The notes beneath the pieces are model-generated. The model ran no database searches, was not told where the DNA came from, and was given only the letters and a program-made list of their open reading frames with translations. This document shows positions 8,074 through 17,800 of a stretch of DNA of 64,000 bases, one piece after another. The stretch spans positions 1-64,000 of the forward strand of contig NZ_BMES01000002.1 in NCBI RefSeq assembly GCF_014636935.1, given 5' to 3'. This stretch comes from Alsobacter metallidurans. Its GTDB lineage: Bacteria; Pseudomonadota; Alphaproteobacteria; Rhizobiales; Beijerinckiaceae. A program made the translations under genes and the position numbers. The first letter of the stretch is position 1; each line of letters starts with the position of its first letter.

Positions 8074-9135
8074 ATGAGCCGCAGCAATACCCACGCCAAT
8101 ACGTCGCTCCCGTTTGACTGCTGGCCGTGTAGAGACCGGGATCAATGGCTTCGCGCCTGTGAACCTCGAATCCGTCTTGAAAGGGGAGGGCGGCTTGGTC
8201 ATCTCGCTCGCGTCTCGCGCCAGGACCTCGAACGTCGCTATGGATATTTCCTGTCGTTCGTCCAGCGATCCGAGCCGCTTTCCGATCACTTGACCCCAGC
8301 GGCCTACGTTACCCCGGCCCGTGTGCAGGCATACTTTGAACATCTGCAGAGATGCGTTTCCAGCGTCACCTTGGCTGGGAATATCAGGAAGCTCCATAGT
8401 GCGGCCAAGGCGCTGGATCCTAGCCAAGACTTCGGATGGCTGGCTGAACTTGCGCTCGATCTCGAGTTTATAGCCGAGCCAAAGGACAAGCGCGCTCGGA
8501 TTCGGGAATCTCACGTGCTTGTAGAGGCAGGTTTGAGCCTGTTTCAAGGAGCGCTTCTTACACGTCCCAGTATCGTCAACGCGAGGATGGCGCGCGACGG
8601 CCTTATGATCGCCTTGCTTGCTCATTGTCCCATTCGCCTCAAAAACTTCGCGAACCTCACAATCACCCGTAGTTTTCGGCGCGAAGGAGAGCACTGGACG
8701 ATCATTCTCGCGGCGAAAGATACGAAATCACGGCGTGCTGATGAACGGCCCGTTCCGACCGATTTAACGCCCTACATAGAAAGTTATCTGGAACGTTTCC
8801 GGCCACTACTTTTAGGCAGTCTGCTGGAAGAGGAGCGCGGGACTGACCCAGGCGCGTTGTGGATCTCCCGACAGACAGGCCGGCGTATGAGCTACAGTGG
8901 AGTGGAAAGGGCCATCATCGCGCGAACGCAAGAAGCGCTTGGGATTGCGGTCAGTCCGCATTTATTCCGTTGCGCAGCCGCTTCAACGCTTGCAGTACAC
9001 GCCGGGCAAGACCCGCATCTGGCCAGTGCGCTGCTGCAGCATACTGACGCTAGGATCACTGAGATGCATTACAATCGGGCCTCTTCCGTCCATGCAGTTC
9101 AGGCATACGCCCGTCTGATCCAGGATCTCAGGTAA
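8074..9135 (+). CDS. Tyrosine recombinase (second of pair)
   Basis: 353 residues with AGGGGGG just before the ATG. Catalytic residues are visible: arginine in CPIRLKNFANLTI, a conserved lysine region AAKDTKS, HLFRCAAAS (H-x-x-R), the LLQHTDA histidine and the tyrosine in MHYNRASS. It is translationally close to the preceding larger recombinase, so the two probably act together. The protein is homologous along its length to that at 40,676-41,725. Confidence 0.88.
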   Translation: MSRSNTHANTSLPFDCWPCRDRDQWLRACEPRIRLERGGRLGHLARVSRQDLERRYGYFLSFVQRSEPLSDHLTPAAYVTPARVQAYFEHLQRCVSSVTLAGNIRKLHSAAKALDPSQDFGWLAELALDLEFIAEPKDKRARIRESHVLVEAGLSLFQGALLTRPSIVNARMARDGLMIALLAHCPIRLKNFANLTITRSFRREGEHWTIILAAKDTKSRRADERPVPTDLTPYIESYLERFRPLLLGSLLEEERGTDPGALWISRQTGRRMSYSGVERAIIARTQEALGIAVSPHLFRCAAASTLAVHAGQDPHLASALLQHTDARITEMHYNRASSVHAVQAYARLIQDLR

Positions 9136-9270
9136 TCTCAATTCCGCGCGCCAAGAAAGGTCGGCCGCGCCAGAGTGCCCGAAGGCCCGCTCATGACCCT
9201 TAGCCGACATCAGCTCGCCGGGTCGATTTGCTGCACGACTAGGTTGAGCAATGCAAGATAGCAGGTTCGC
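9136..9270. other. Non-coding gap
   Basis: No gene is seen between the recombinase stop and the regulatory box upstream of the sulfotransferase. Confidence 0.5.
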
Positions 9271-9302
9271 TAATCAGTTTCCATTAGCGCATCCGCATTA
9301 AC
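9271..9302 (+). promoter_or_regulatory. Shared 32-bp box upstream of sulfotransferase
   Basis: The pattern TAATC-N7-ATTAGC-N6-GCATTAAC is found here and at 14,419-14,450 with identical spacing. This copy also forms a perfect palindrome, CGCTAAT/ATTAGCG, around an 8-base centre. It ends 125 bases before the sulfotransferase start. It is a likely activator site for a regulator encoded between the two copies. Confidence 0.6.
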
Positions 9303-9427
9303 GGACCATGGGTAAGTCGCGCCCTTGTGGCCGGGCCGCGATCAACGAACATTGCTTTGACGCGAAGTGTTCGCCGAATGCACGCGGGAATGCAGACCCG
9401 AGTTCGTTCGAACCTGAGGGCATGGCC

Positions 9428-11116
9428 ATGACGAGAACGCCCGCGGCCCGAGAGCACGCCAGCCTTGAAGCGGCGGGCTCCAGCGCATCTCTGAGCGTTG
9501 CACAGCTGCACCGGCTTGCCCGGTTGCAGTTACGGGCACAGCGCCCCGCAGATGCTGTCAGCGTGTTGGACGAGGCTCTCGGGAAGCAGGATCTGCCCGG
9601 CCTTCGCCTGCTGCGAGCTGAAGCGCTCCTCGGGTGTCGTCAGCCGGATGCGGCAGCGCGCGAACTCGATCGCGTGCTGGCCGCGCCGCTCCTGAGCGAC
9701 CGTGACCTCTGCAGGTGGGCGGAATTGTCGCCGCTGCGAGAAACCGCGCCGGACCGCGTTGTCGCTGCGCTCGGGGCCCGGGCGCGCCAGCCGGGTTGCG
9801 CGTGGACGGTGCGCCTTTGGTTCGCCCGGGCGCTACACGCCGCGAACAGATCGGTGGAAGCCGCTGAGGAACTTCGTTCCTGCCTGTCTTCAGATCCGGA
9901 ACAGGCCTGGATCTGGTACGAGCTCGGGGCTGTTTTGCGCCACCTCGGCGAGCAGACTAAATCGCAGGCCGCGCTAAATAAGGCTCGATGGCTCGCCCCG
10001 GAAGAGGCGCGTATCCTGCGCATCGCCGGGCAGAACCATCGCCACACGCGCGATGACGAGCCGTTTGGCTACGCTCAGCGGGCGGAAACACGCCTTGCTT
10101 GCTATAGCGCGGCCGAGCGAGTGGAAGTGCTTTATGCAAGCGCCAAGGCGCTCGAGGATGTGGGTGATCTCGGGCCGGCTTTTGATCGCTATGCGGCGGC
10201 CGGGCGTGCGCAGAAGCAACTCACGCCATGGCCTGAAGCAATCGAACGGCGGCGCCTCGATTTCCTCAAAAGCGTCGTGACGCGCCACTACATCGCGGCC
10301 AACCGAGACAACGGCCTGGCGACAACCAAACCAATCTTCGTGTTTGGAATGCCTCGTTCCGGCACCAGCCTCACCGAGGAGATTATTGCGCGGCATTCAA
10401 ACGCGTATGGAGCCGGGGAAACGCCGCTGGCGGCAGAAGCGCTGCATGGCGTCATGCTGGCCGGCAGGAGATTGGCGACCACCGGCGAGCCGCTTTCGCG
10501 GACCGACGCCAGCTTTGAAGAACGAGGTCGACGCTATTTATCTGGCGTCGAACGGATCGCCGGGCTGGGACCGTCGCGCATCGTCGACAAGATGCCTGGA
10601 AACTACGCTTGGCTCGGCCTGATCGACCTCATGCTACCGGGCAGCTTCTTCGTGCATTGCCGCCGCCACCCCGCTGACGTTTGCCTCTCAGCCTACAAGC
10701 TCTACTTTGGAGGCCAGCTACCCTACAGCTATGACCTGCGGGATCTTGCGCGCGCGTACAAATTATACAGCGAGACCATGGCGGTCTGGGACCAAGTGCT
10801 GCCTCCAGGTCGCATCATCGACGTTTGGTACGAGGATCTCGTAGAGAACCCCGATCTGGAAGCCGAGAGGCTGGTCGGCAGCCTTGGTCTTGAACAAACG
10901 GGAGACTGTCTGCGCCCGACACAGACGCCGCGCAGCATCCGCACGGCGAGCGCCACCCAGGCGCGGGAGCCCATTTACAAGCACGCCATGGGGCGCTGGC
11001 GCCAGGTTAAGGGCTACATAGAGCCCCTTCTGGATGAACTCGGGGACGAGATCGCCACCTACGAACGAGAGGCTGCGCGGCGCCGATGTGCGCCCGGGTT
11101 CAAGCGGGCGGACTGA
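9428..11116 (+). CDS. TPR-repeat sulfotransferase
   Basis: 562 residues. ATG at 9,428 has GAGGG 7 bases upstream; the ATG at 9,422 is too close to it. Residues about 25-270 are TPR-like helical repeats (for example AEELRSCLSSDPEQAWIWYELG). The C-terminal domain has the sulfotransferase 5'-phosphosulfate loop FVFGMPRSGTSLTEE (about residue 308) and the 3'-phosphate region VHCRRHPADVCLSAYKLYF. It should transfer sulfate from PAPS to an unknown acceptor, possibly a protein or glycan. The stop is 2 bases before the next gene, so they are co-transcribed. A PAPS-forming kinase domain is encoded in the same island at 28,204. Confidence 0.9.
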   Translation: MTRTPAAREHASLEAAGSSASLSVAQLHRLARLQLRAQRPADAVSVLDEALGKQDLPGLRLLRAEALLGCRQPDAAARELDRVLAAPLLSDRDLCRWAELSPLRETAPDRVVAALGARARQPGCAWTVRLWFARALHAANRSVEAAEELRSCLSSDPEQAWIWYELGAVLRHLGEQTKSQAALNKARWLAPEEARILRIAGQNHRHTRDDEPFGYAQRAETRLACYSAAERVEVLYASAKALEDVGDLGPAFDRYAAAGRAQKQLTPWPEAIERRRLDFLKSVVTRHYIAANRDNGLATTKPIFVFGMPRSGTSLTEEIIARHSNAYGAGETPLAAEALHGVMLAGRRLATTGEPLSRTDASFEERGRRYLSGVERIAGLGPSRIVDKMPGNYAWLGLIDLMLPGSFFVHCRRHPADVCLSAYKLYFGGQLPYSYDLRDLARAYKLYSETMAVWDQVLPPGRIIDVWYEDLVENPDLEAERLVGSLGLEQTGDCLRPTQTPRSIRTASATQAREPIYKHAMGRWRQVKGYIEPLLDELGDEIATYEREAARRRCAPGFKRAD

Positions 11117-11118
11117 TC

Positions 11119-11535
11119 ATGATCTCGTTCGTGAACTTTCTGCTCGGGCGCGTTCCGATCCGGGTCGTCGTTCTGGACGACCGAAGCGGGGCCGACGACG
11201 GCCCCGCGGCGACCCTTCGATGCGAGAATGACATCGCGGTGGTCGGGCGCTCCGGGCCAGGCCGGCACATCGTCGAGCTCATCAGAAAGGTGCGGCCGGA
11301 CGTCGTCGTGGTTGACCTCACGGCGCCCGGCGCGCGCCTGGCCACGATCGCCCGGCTGGCGGCCAGTTGCCCCGAAGCGTCGGTGCTGTTGTTGGCGCCC
11401 GCGATCGGTCCGGAACATATGGAGGCCGCGTACCAACTCGGCATCGGAGGCTGCCTGCTGGACAACAGCAAAGCCGAAGATCTCGGCAAGGCCATTCGGC
11501 GGATCGCCCGTGGCGAGCAGGCTAACGACGCCTAG
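11119..11535 (+). CDS. Degenerate receiver-domain protein without output domain
   Basis: 138 residues. The fold matches a NarL/CheY-type receiver: acidic pair D20-D21 in VVVLDDRSG and phospho-acceptor D66 in VVVVDLTAP. The conserved Thr/Ser is replaced by Ala93 and the conserved Lys by Asp115, so phosphorylation signalling is probably altered. No helix-turn-helix follows. It is paralogous to the convergent receiver at 11,537 and ends one base from it. Translation is close-coupled to the sulfotransferase. It may be a decoy or adaptor for the neighbouring kinase. Confidence 0.78.
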   Translation: MISFVNFLLGRVPIRVVVLDDRSGADDGPAATLRCENDIAVVGRSGPGRHIVELIRKVRPDVVVVDLTAPGARLATIARLAASCPEASVLLLAPAIGPEHMEAAYQLGIGGCLLDNSKAEDLGKAIRRIARGEQANDA

Positions 11536-11536
11536 G

Positions 11537-11962
11537 TCAATGAAGGCGGGCCGGCCGGTCCGAAGCGATGTCTGGGCAGGCGAGGAACTCGCCCCTGAAC
11601 ACCGCCCGAACGGTGGCGGCGAGTTCGACCGCGCTCATGCCCTTCTGTAGGTAGCCGCCGGCGCCCATCTGCACCGCCATCTGGATCTGATCCGGGTCCG
11701 CCACGACCGTCAGGAGCAGAATGGTGACTTCAGGACAGGTCGAAGCGAGGCCAGCGACCACCGCTAGCCCGCCTCCGGGCATGTTCATGTCGAGGACGAC
11801 CACGTCGGGCCGCAGGTGCGACACCATCGCGAGAGCATCCCGCGCGGTCCCGCACTGGCCGATGACCTCGATGTCGGGCTCGGCTCCCAGAACTTCGGCT
11901 ACGCCTTCGCGAAACGGCTCGTGGTCGTCCACAATGACCACGCGGATCAGGGGAAACCTCAT
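11537..11962 (-). CDS. Receiver-only response regulator (NarL-type)
   Basis: 141 residues with all phosphorylation residues: D12-D13, D58 in VVVLDMNMPGG, T85 and K107 in YLQKGMS. The NarL-family receiver is complete, but the LuxR-type DNA-binding domain normally following it is absent; the frame ends about 15 residues after the last helix. Its ATG overlaps the stop of the kinase gene (ATGA), so the two form an operon and are a likely phosphotransfer pair. The DNA-binding output might be supplied in trans by the LuxR-type protein at 13,658. Confidence 0.88.
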   Translation of the reverse strand: MRFPLIRVVIVDDHEPFREGVAEVLGAEPDIEVIGQCGTARDALAMVSHLRPDVVVLDMNMPGGGLAVVAGLASTCPEVTILLLTVVADPDQIQMAVQMGAGGYLQKGMSAVELAATVRAVFRGEFLACPDIASDRPARLH

Positions 11963-13368
11963 GCTTCAGCCTCACCTTCCAGGGGCATGACGGCAGTCAA
12001 CCGCGTTCCGCGGGTTCCGATGCGGCCGACCGTGAGCGAGCCGCCCAGGCTGTCGACCCGTTGCCGGATGCCTGCAAGTCCAAGACGGCTGCCCGCCCTG
12101 ACCGCATCTTCGTCGGAGATGCCGGGGCCGTCGTCCTCGACCACGACTGTCACGTGACCCTCGTCCGCCGCAATCAACACGCGCTGACCCGCCCCGTCGG
12201 CATGCCGATAGGCGTTGCTCAGGCCCTCCTGGACAATGCGGCAGAGGCATGTTTTCAGAAACGCGGGCATTTCCGTCGGAACACCCGTGATGGAAAAATC
12301 AACCGCCGTCCCGGTTCGACGTTGATGGGCGTCGACGATGAAGCGGAACGCATCCGCGGGAGGAAGATCGCGGATTTCAGGCATCATGAGCCCGGAGCAG
12401 ACGTTACGGACTTCGTTGAGCGCGTCTTTCAGCACGTTCTGGATGGATTTGACGTCCTGATCCTGGGGTTTCAGTCGCAACAGGGCTAGGCTGATCAACT
12501 GGGCGGGCCCATCGTGCAGGTCCGATCCGAGCCGGTTGAGCAAGCGCTCGTTGTCCTCCGCGGCGCGGCGGGCAGCGCGCTGCCGGTCGCCGCGAAGCTT
12601 CTCGTTGTCTTGCAGCAGGGTGGACAGCTGGCTGACGCGCGCACGCAAGTCGGTGCGTTGCTCCTCGATGAGCCGGCTTCCGCGCGCCACGATCCAAAAC
12701 AGCGCCCACATCATGAACAGCGCCGCGCCCGCTGTCATCAGCCAAGTAGAGATGCGAGCGGCGCGCGTCTCGGCGTCAATCGCTTCGGCGTTCTCGTAGA
12801 ACTCGGCAACCGCCATCACGCGTCCGGCAGAATCGTGAACCGGTGCGTAGATCTCGAGCAACGGCATCCCAAGTTGCCTCTCGAAGACGCTCTCCGGATC
12901 GTCGAGGTCGTCGAATTCCCAGGATAACTGCCCCTTGAACGCCGCGGCGAGAGGGCCCGTTTCGACAAAGACCTGGCCTTCGGCCTCATGGTGGCTGCTG
13001 TAGAGGATTCTTCCGCCAGGGGCCCAGATCTTGAGCGCGACGACTCCGCGCTGCGCTCCTGCGGTTTCCTTGGCCGCGTCGAGATTGCGGCGGTCGATGT
13101 CGGACAAAATACCATTGGCGGTGTATCCAAGTAAATGCGGCGCGATAACACTGTTCATGTAAACGGCCGCGGATGCGGTCGAGGCGTGGATGACGCCGGC
13201 CTCGATCGTCCGTGTAACCCACGCTCCCAGAGCAAGCATCCCGAGCAATGTAACCGCGAGATTGACCAGGATGAACTGGCGGACGAGGGTCAATGACCGC
13301 CATTGCGTCTGCAACAGGCACCGCCATGTTATCGTTCCAGAGGTGGCCCTTGCTAGCCAAGATTGCAT
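11959..13368 (-). CDS. NarX/DegS-type sensor histidine kinase
   Basis: 469 residues. A membrane segment at about 33-52, a periplasmic sensor region of about 150 residues, and a second segment at about 208-228 precede a coiled coil and the HisKA_3 helix with SDLHDGPAQLISLAL (His about 285). The ATPase domain follows: NAYRHADG (N box), DDGPGI and GLAGIRQRV. HisKA_3 kinases pair with NarL-type regulators, matching the receiver whose start overlaps this stop. The gene diverges from the LuxR-type gene at 13,658. The ligand is unknown. Confidence 0.92.
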   Translation of the reverse strand: MQSWLARATSGTITWRCLLQTQWRSLTLVRQFILVNLAVTLLGMLALGAWVTRTIEAGVIHASTASAAVYMNSVIAPHLLGYTANGILSDIDRRNLDAAKETAGAQRGVVALKIWAPGGRILYSSHHEAEGQVFVETGPLAAAFKGQLSWEFDDLDDPESVFERQLGMPLLEIYAPVHDSAGRVMAVAEFYENAEAIDAETRAARISTWLMTAGAALFMMWALFWIVARGSRLIEEQRTDLRARVSQLSTLLQDNEKLRGDRQRAARRAAEDNERLLNRLGSDLHDGPAQLISLALLRLKPQDQDVKSIQNVLKDALNEVRNVCSGLMMPEIRDLPPADAFRFIVDAHQRRTGTAVDFSITGVPTEMPAFLKTCLCRIVQEGLSNAYRHADGAGQRVLIAADEGHVTVVVEDDGPGISDEDAVRAGSRLGLAGIRQRVDSLGGSLTVGRIGTRGTRLTAVMPLEGEAEA

Positions 13369-13657
13369 CTGGCGGCTTTCTTCACAACTCAGATATCGGG
13401 CTAGCGCCGTTGTTGCAGCGCAGCAATTACTTGTCGATAAGTGATAGATGCTCTCTGGCTCTCACGCTTCTACCTCTTACGATGTATCACTGTCCTTAAC
13501 GACCTTAGCAGTCGTCGTGTTGATAACGTTTAAAAATGATGTATCGTCAAATGTAATCTGAACTGCTCGTCAAGCTGGAACCCCATCCGGAAGATGAGCG
13601 GGGAAACCGGGCGAAAGTCCCGGCAGACACCCATGAGGGCAGGGGAGCGGGGGCGCC
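13369..13657. promoter_or_regulatory. Divergent promoter region, kinase and LuxR gene
   Basis: This AT-richer gap holds promoters for both directions. GTAATCTGAACTGC at 13,553-13,566 shares CTGAACTGC with the box upstream of the peroxidase (14,436-14,444). The transcript of the LuxR-type gene could form a hairpin CCGGG/CCCGG (13,607-13,623), with a second CCCC/GGGG pairing at 13,581-13,603, before its start. Confidence 0.4.
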
Positions 13658-14332
13658 ATGTCTGAAGTTCTGGACTTTGCCAATCGGCAACTCCACGAGG
13701 ACAATGGTGCGCGGCAGGCCGCGTTCGCATTCGACTCTTTGATTGATCCATCGCCCCAGCTCACTTTGTCCTTCGAACTCCAGGCGCTCGAAAAAACGCT
13801 CCGGGCCGCGCTGATTGTCGTGGACGAACAGGGCACCATCCGTGGGTTGACGAAGCGCGCCGGAGCCCTGCTGGTCGGCCGGCTCGGCTTCGACCTTCGG
13901 GACGGGCGCTTACGCCTCGAGCGCGCTTCGTTGCAGCGCCGGTTCGTAGAGTTGCTCGCAACGATGCGAACAGTCGACCCTGACGCCCCCCTGACCGTGC
14001 TCGGCGTACCGGATAGCGACGGGCGGGTCCGCTACGCGCTCAAAGTCATGCCGCTGGCCGGTCTTAACGGCGGCGGGGCCGCGCTTCTGGCCATCAGCGA
14101 CCTGTTGAACGAGAACAATGTCGCTAGGCGTACAGTCGCGACGTTATTTGGATTGTCGGAGCGCGAAGCCGAACTGGCCGACTACTTCTCACGAGGCCTG
14201 AGAATAGACGAGATTGCCCGTGAGATGGGCGTCACGCCCAATACTGCGCGTGTGCATCTTCGGAGCGTCTTCAACAAAAGCGGATGCTCCAGCCAAGTTG
14301 AGCTCGCACGTCTCATCGCCTTCATCCCTTGA
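13658..14332 (+). CDS. LuxR-family transcriptional regulator
   Basis: 224 residues. GGGGAG lies upstream of the ATG. Residues about 45-150 resemble a PAS-like sensor fold (LRAALIVVDEQGTIRGLTKRA). The last 60 residues are a LuxR helix-turn-helix: LFGLSEREAELADYFSRGL, then IDEIAREMGVTPNTARVHL and SVFNKSGCSSQVELARLI. There is no receiver domain. Its position between the kinase genes and the RTX operon suggests that it controls the secretion locus, perhaps through the shared box at 14,419. Confidence 0.85.
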   Translation: MSEVLDFANRQLHEDNGARQAAFAFDSLIDPSPQLTLSFELQALEKTLRAALIVVDEQGTIRGLTKRAGALLVGRLGFDLRDGRLRLERASLQRRFVELLATMRTVDPDAPLTVLGVPDSDGRVRYALKVMPLAGLNGGGAALLAISDLLNENNVARRTVATLFGLSEREAELADYFSRGLRIDEIAREMGVTPNTARVHLRSVFNKSGCSSQVELARLIAFIP

Positions 14333-14338
14333 GCGACC

Positions 14339-14356
14339 GACCCGGGGATTCGGGTC
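14339..14356 (+). terminator. Hairpin after the LuxR-type gene
   Basis: GACCCG and CGGGTC are perfect inverted repeats around six bases, beginning 7 bases after the stop codon. There is no T run, so termination is only possible. Confidence 0.4.
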
Positions 14357-14418
14357 ATTGCGGCGCCGGCCGCGCGCTGGGCCACGCACTAGCACGCGAG
14401 CCGCGCCACGACTTCGAT

Positions 14419-14450
14419 TAATCGATTCAGATTAGCTGAACTGCATTAAC
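14419..14450 (+). promoter_or_regulatory. Shared 32-bp box upstream of RTX peroxidase
   Basis: Second copy of TAATC-N7-ATTAGC-N6-GCATTAAC, with the same spacing as at 9,271-9,302. It lies 375 bases before the peroxidase start, in a 490-base gap that holds no gene. A small inverted repeat ATGAAT/ATTCAT follows at 14,484-14,504. The gap probably contains the operon promoter and a long leader. Confidence 0.6.
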
Positions 14451-14825
14451 ACGCGACAGGTAAGTGAAAGTGTTGCTCCGATAATGAATTAACGCTCTAT
14501 TCATTTTCTGAGTAACGCAAGCAACAGTGCCAGCTGAACGAAAGCCGTCACTGAAGCAGATAAGCCACCGCCGCGTAACAGCGGGCAGACCTTCATTGAC
14601 GTCGCCGGCGCTCTCTGTGCGTCGGAACGAACCTCGCGGCCCTTCGCGAGGGTCGACGGAGCGCGATGGTCCGCAGGACGCGCCACTGCCGGGTCCTCCC
14701 GGTTCCCACACCTTGCCTGAGAAGCCTTTTCGACCCCCCACATCCGCCCGCACGAACTCACACCCAAGCGGTACAAGCCGAGTTCAAGCAGACGCCGCAG
14801 GATGAACACAGTCAGGGAGCGCATC

Positions 14826-17800
14826 ATGCCGACGATCAAGCCCTTCGAAATCACCCTGAACGACGTCAACTTCCTGCTCGATCAACTGCGCCGGACAATC
14901 AAGGTCGTCGGCTATGACGCGCAGGGGCGGCCGATCTACGGGACCGAAGACGGCGCCGGCGTCCACCAGCTCGGCATTTTCGGAAGCTTCGATCCGCTGA
15001 CCGTCACCGTAACGGGCCTGGATGGCCTGGTTGCGCCGGTTTATCTGGGCGCCCGCGATGCGGCGGGCCTGCGCGTGCTGTCGGGCATTTTCAACAACCT
15101 GACGGGATCGACCGGCGCTCCGGGCGCCTGGCTTTGGGGTTCGGCGGAAGACCCGTTCCCGCGTCTGACACAGGCTGAATACGACCACTATATCGACCAG
15201 GTCACCAGCAACCCGGCTTTGGACACCTACAAAGCCATGCATCCGACCTACGTTGCGGTCGCCGACAACGCCGCGGGCTACGCGGACCAGATGGCGACTG
15301 TGATCGACTACACGCCGCGGATGATCACCCAGACGATCAGCACTTCATTCAGCGGAGCCGAAGCCGCTGTCGGGGTTGGCGCCGCGAGCGTCTCGGCCAG
15401 CGCAGCCGGGTCGACCGTCTTCGGTTCGGGCGAGCTTCTGATCGTCTCGATCGGCGGCAAACAAACCGTGTTCGAGTTCGTCTCCGGCGCGGCGCCGGCC
15501 GCCAACGGGGACCTCGTTTTCGTGAGCTCGGACGGAACAGTCGCGGACGTGCTGGCGCGCATCCAGGACGGCCTGCGAGCTCACAACCTCGACCCGAACG
15601 CCACGGTCGGTCTTGACCAGAGCGGCGCGCACGTGCAGGTCCAGCTCAGCGATCCCAGCCTAGGCGACCTGACGATCGGCGACTACGCCGGCTTGGGGCT
15701 GGGCGGCTCGTTCAGCCCCGCGCTCGACGCCTCGAGCGCGCTGCTGCGCGCCGGGGTGGCCACGGACACGTTCCACGAGACGATCACCAATCGCGACGGC
15801 AGCACCGAAGCGGTGAGCGAGACAATCGTCCGCAACCAGAACACGCTCCCCGGAGATCCGTCCACGAGCGGTATTTTCACCCTGTTCGGCCAGTTCTTCG
15901 ACCACGGCCTCGATTTCATCGACAAGGGAGGGCAGGGCTCCAAGGTCATCATTCCGCTGGCGGTCACCGACCCGTTGTACCGGGCGCCCGGGGCCAACGG
16001 ACCCGCCGATCCCGGCGTCACCACCATGACGATTTCGCGGGCCACGCCGGACGGCTACACGGTCCTGGACGGCCACGGCCGCCAGCTCTCCATCGCCGGA
16101 CAGGACCGAATCTGGGGCACGGCCGACGACCTCAAGGCGCCCGGCGCAGATGGCGTCTACGGGACCGCCGACGACGTGCAAGGCGCGATGACCCGGCCGG
16201 CCGCGACGGTCTACACCAATCATACCTCGCCCTATATCGATCAGAGCCAGAGCTACGGCTCCGACGAGCAGATCACCAGCCTGCTGCGCGAATGGGTGAA
16301 GGATCCGAACACCGGAACCTGGCGGCCCGGCGCCCAGCTGTTCGATGGGCACAAAACGGTCGCGTATGCGAGCTCGACCTTCAACGAGCTTGGGAGCGCG
16401 ACCGATGGAACAGGCCGCGGCCTCACGAACCGGACCGTTCCGACGCTCAACGAGCTGCGCCAGCATGTGATCGACACAGGGCGCGACGCGATCACGTGGG
16501 ACGACGTGAACAATTACCGCGAGCGCGACGCCTCCGGCAAAGTGCTGGACGGGGACGCGGCCCGCACAGGCGTGCAAGCCGTCTATACCGGGCAGGCCCT
16601 GCTTCTCGACATGAACCCGGAGTTCGACGCCGCGCATCTGCGGCCGTCCGACAATGCAATGGTCGCCACCAGCGTGAACGCCGCCATCGACGCGCTCAGC
16701 GCATCGTTGGGGGCTGCAGGGACGCTGTCGTGGGTTGGGGACGTTCTGACCCTGCACCTTACCCAGCCGGTCGGTCCCATGCCGGTCGGAACCTATACGG
16801 GCGCCTACGCGATGGCGCCTTGGGTCAATTTCGCTAATTTCAGCATCACCGCGCCGGATGGCGCGCTCTACGAGGCCACCAGCCAGATCCTGCTGGCTTC
16901 CGTGGGCGCGCACTACGTCGCGGGCGACGGGCGCGCCAACGAGAACTTCGGTCTTACGTCCCTCCACCACGTCTTTCACGAGAACCACAACGTTCAGCTT
17001 GTGAACCTGGAGAGCGAGATCCTGCAGGGCGACGTCCATGCGCGCCATGGCTTCCAGGAGCTCGTCGTCGCGGCTCCCAACGCGGCTGTTTCGGGAGGCG
17101 CGCACATCGTCGGCCCCCATTACGAAGACGCGCTCGGCAATACGGTTGCGGCGAACGCGGCGGGCGCGACCCTCGTGGCGTCGCATTTCGAGGACGCGAA
17201 CGGCAACTACAGCACGGCGTCCGGCGCGATCGCTTGGGACCAGGACAAGCTGTTTAACGCCACCAAAGTCATCAACGAAATGGAGTACCAGCACGTCGCC
17301 ATCGACCAGTATGCACGTCTGGTGACCCCCGACCTGCCAGAGTTCGTGACCTACGATTCCACGATCAACGCCGACATTTCGCTCGAATACGCCCAGGCGG
17401 CGTTCCGCTTCGGTCATTCGCAGCTGCGCGAAACGGTGGACACCATTGACCCGAACGGCGTCGTGACGAAGTTCGCCCTCGAGGGCGCCTTCCTCAACCC
17501 GGACCAGTTCGCCAAAGTGGGCGCCGCCGACATCCTGCGTGGCATGTCGGAGCAGGTCTCCAACGAGGTCGACGAATTCGTGACGCCGGCCATGCAGCAG
17601 GCGCTGCTCGGCCAATCTCTCGACCTTGCGGCCATCAACATCGCGCGCGGTCGTGACCTCGGCGTGCCAACGCTTAACGAAGCCCGCAAGATGCTGCACG
17701 ACGCCCTTGTGGCTGAGCGGCAGGCAGACCCGACTACGCCGCATCACTCGAACCTTATCGTGGACGCGCTAAATCCCTACACGAGCTGGGCCGACTTCGG

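Noticed and set aside
15660-17747. 695-codon minus-strand frame antisense to the peroxidase
   Set aside because: It is a GC-rich shadow of a strong plus-strand gene; the translation is rich in Arg/Val/Asp without any domain.
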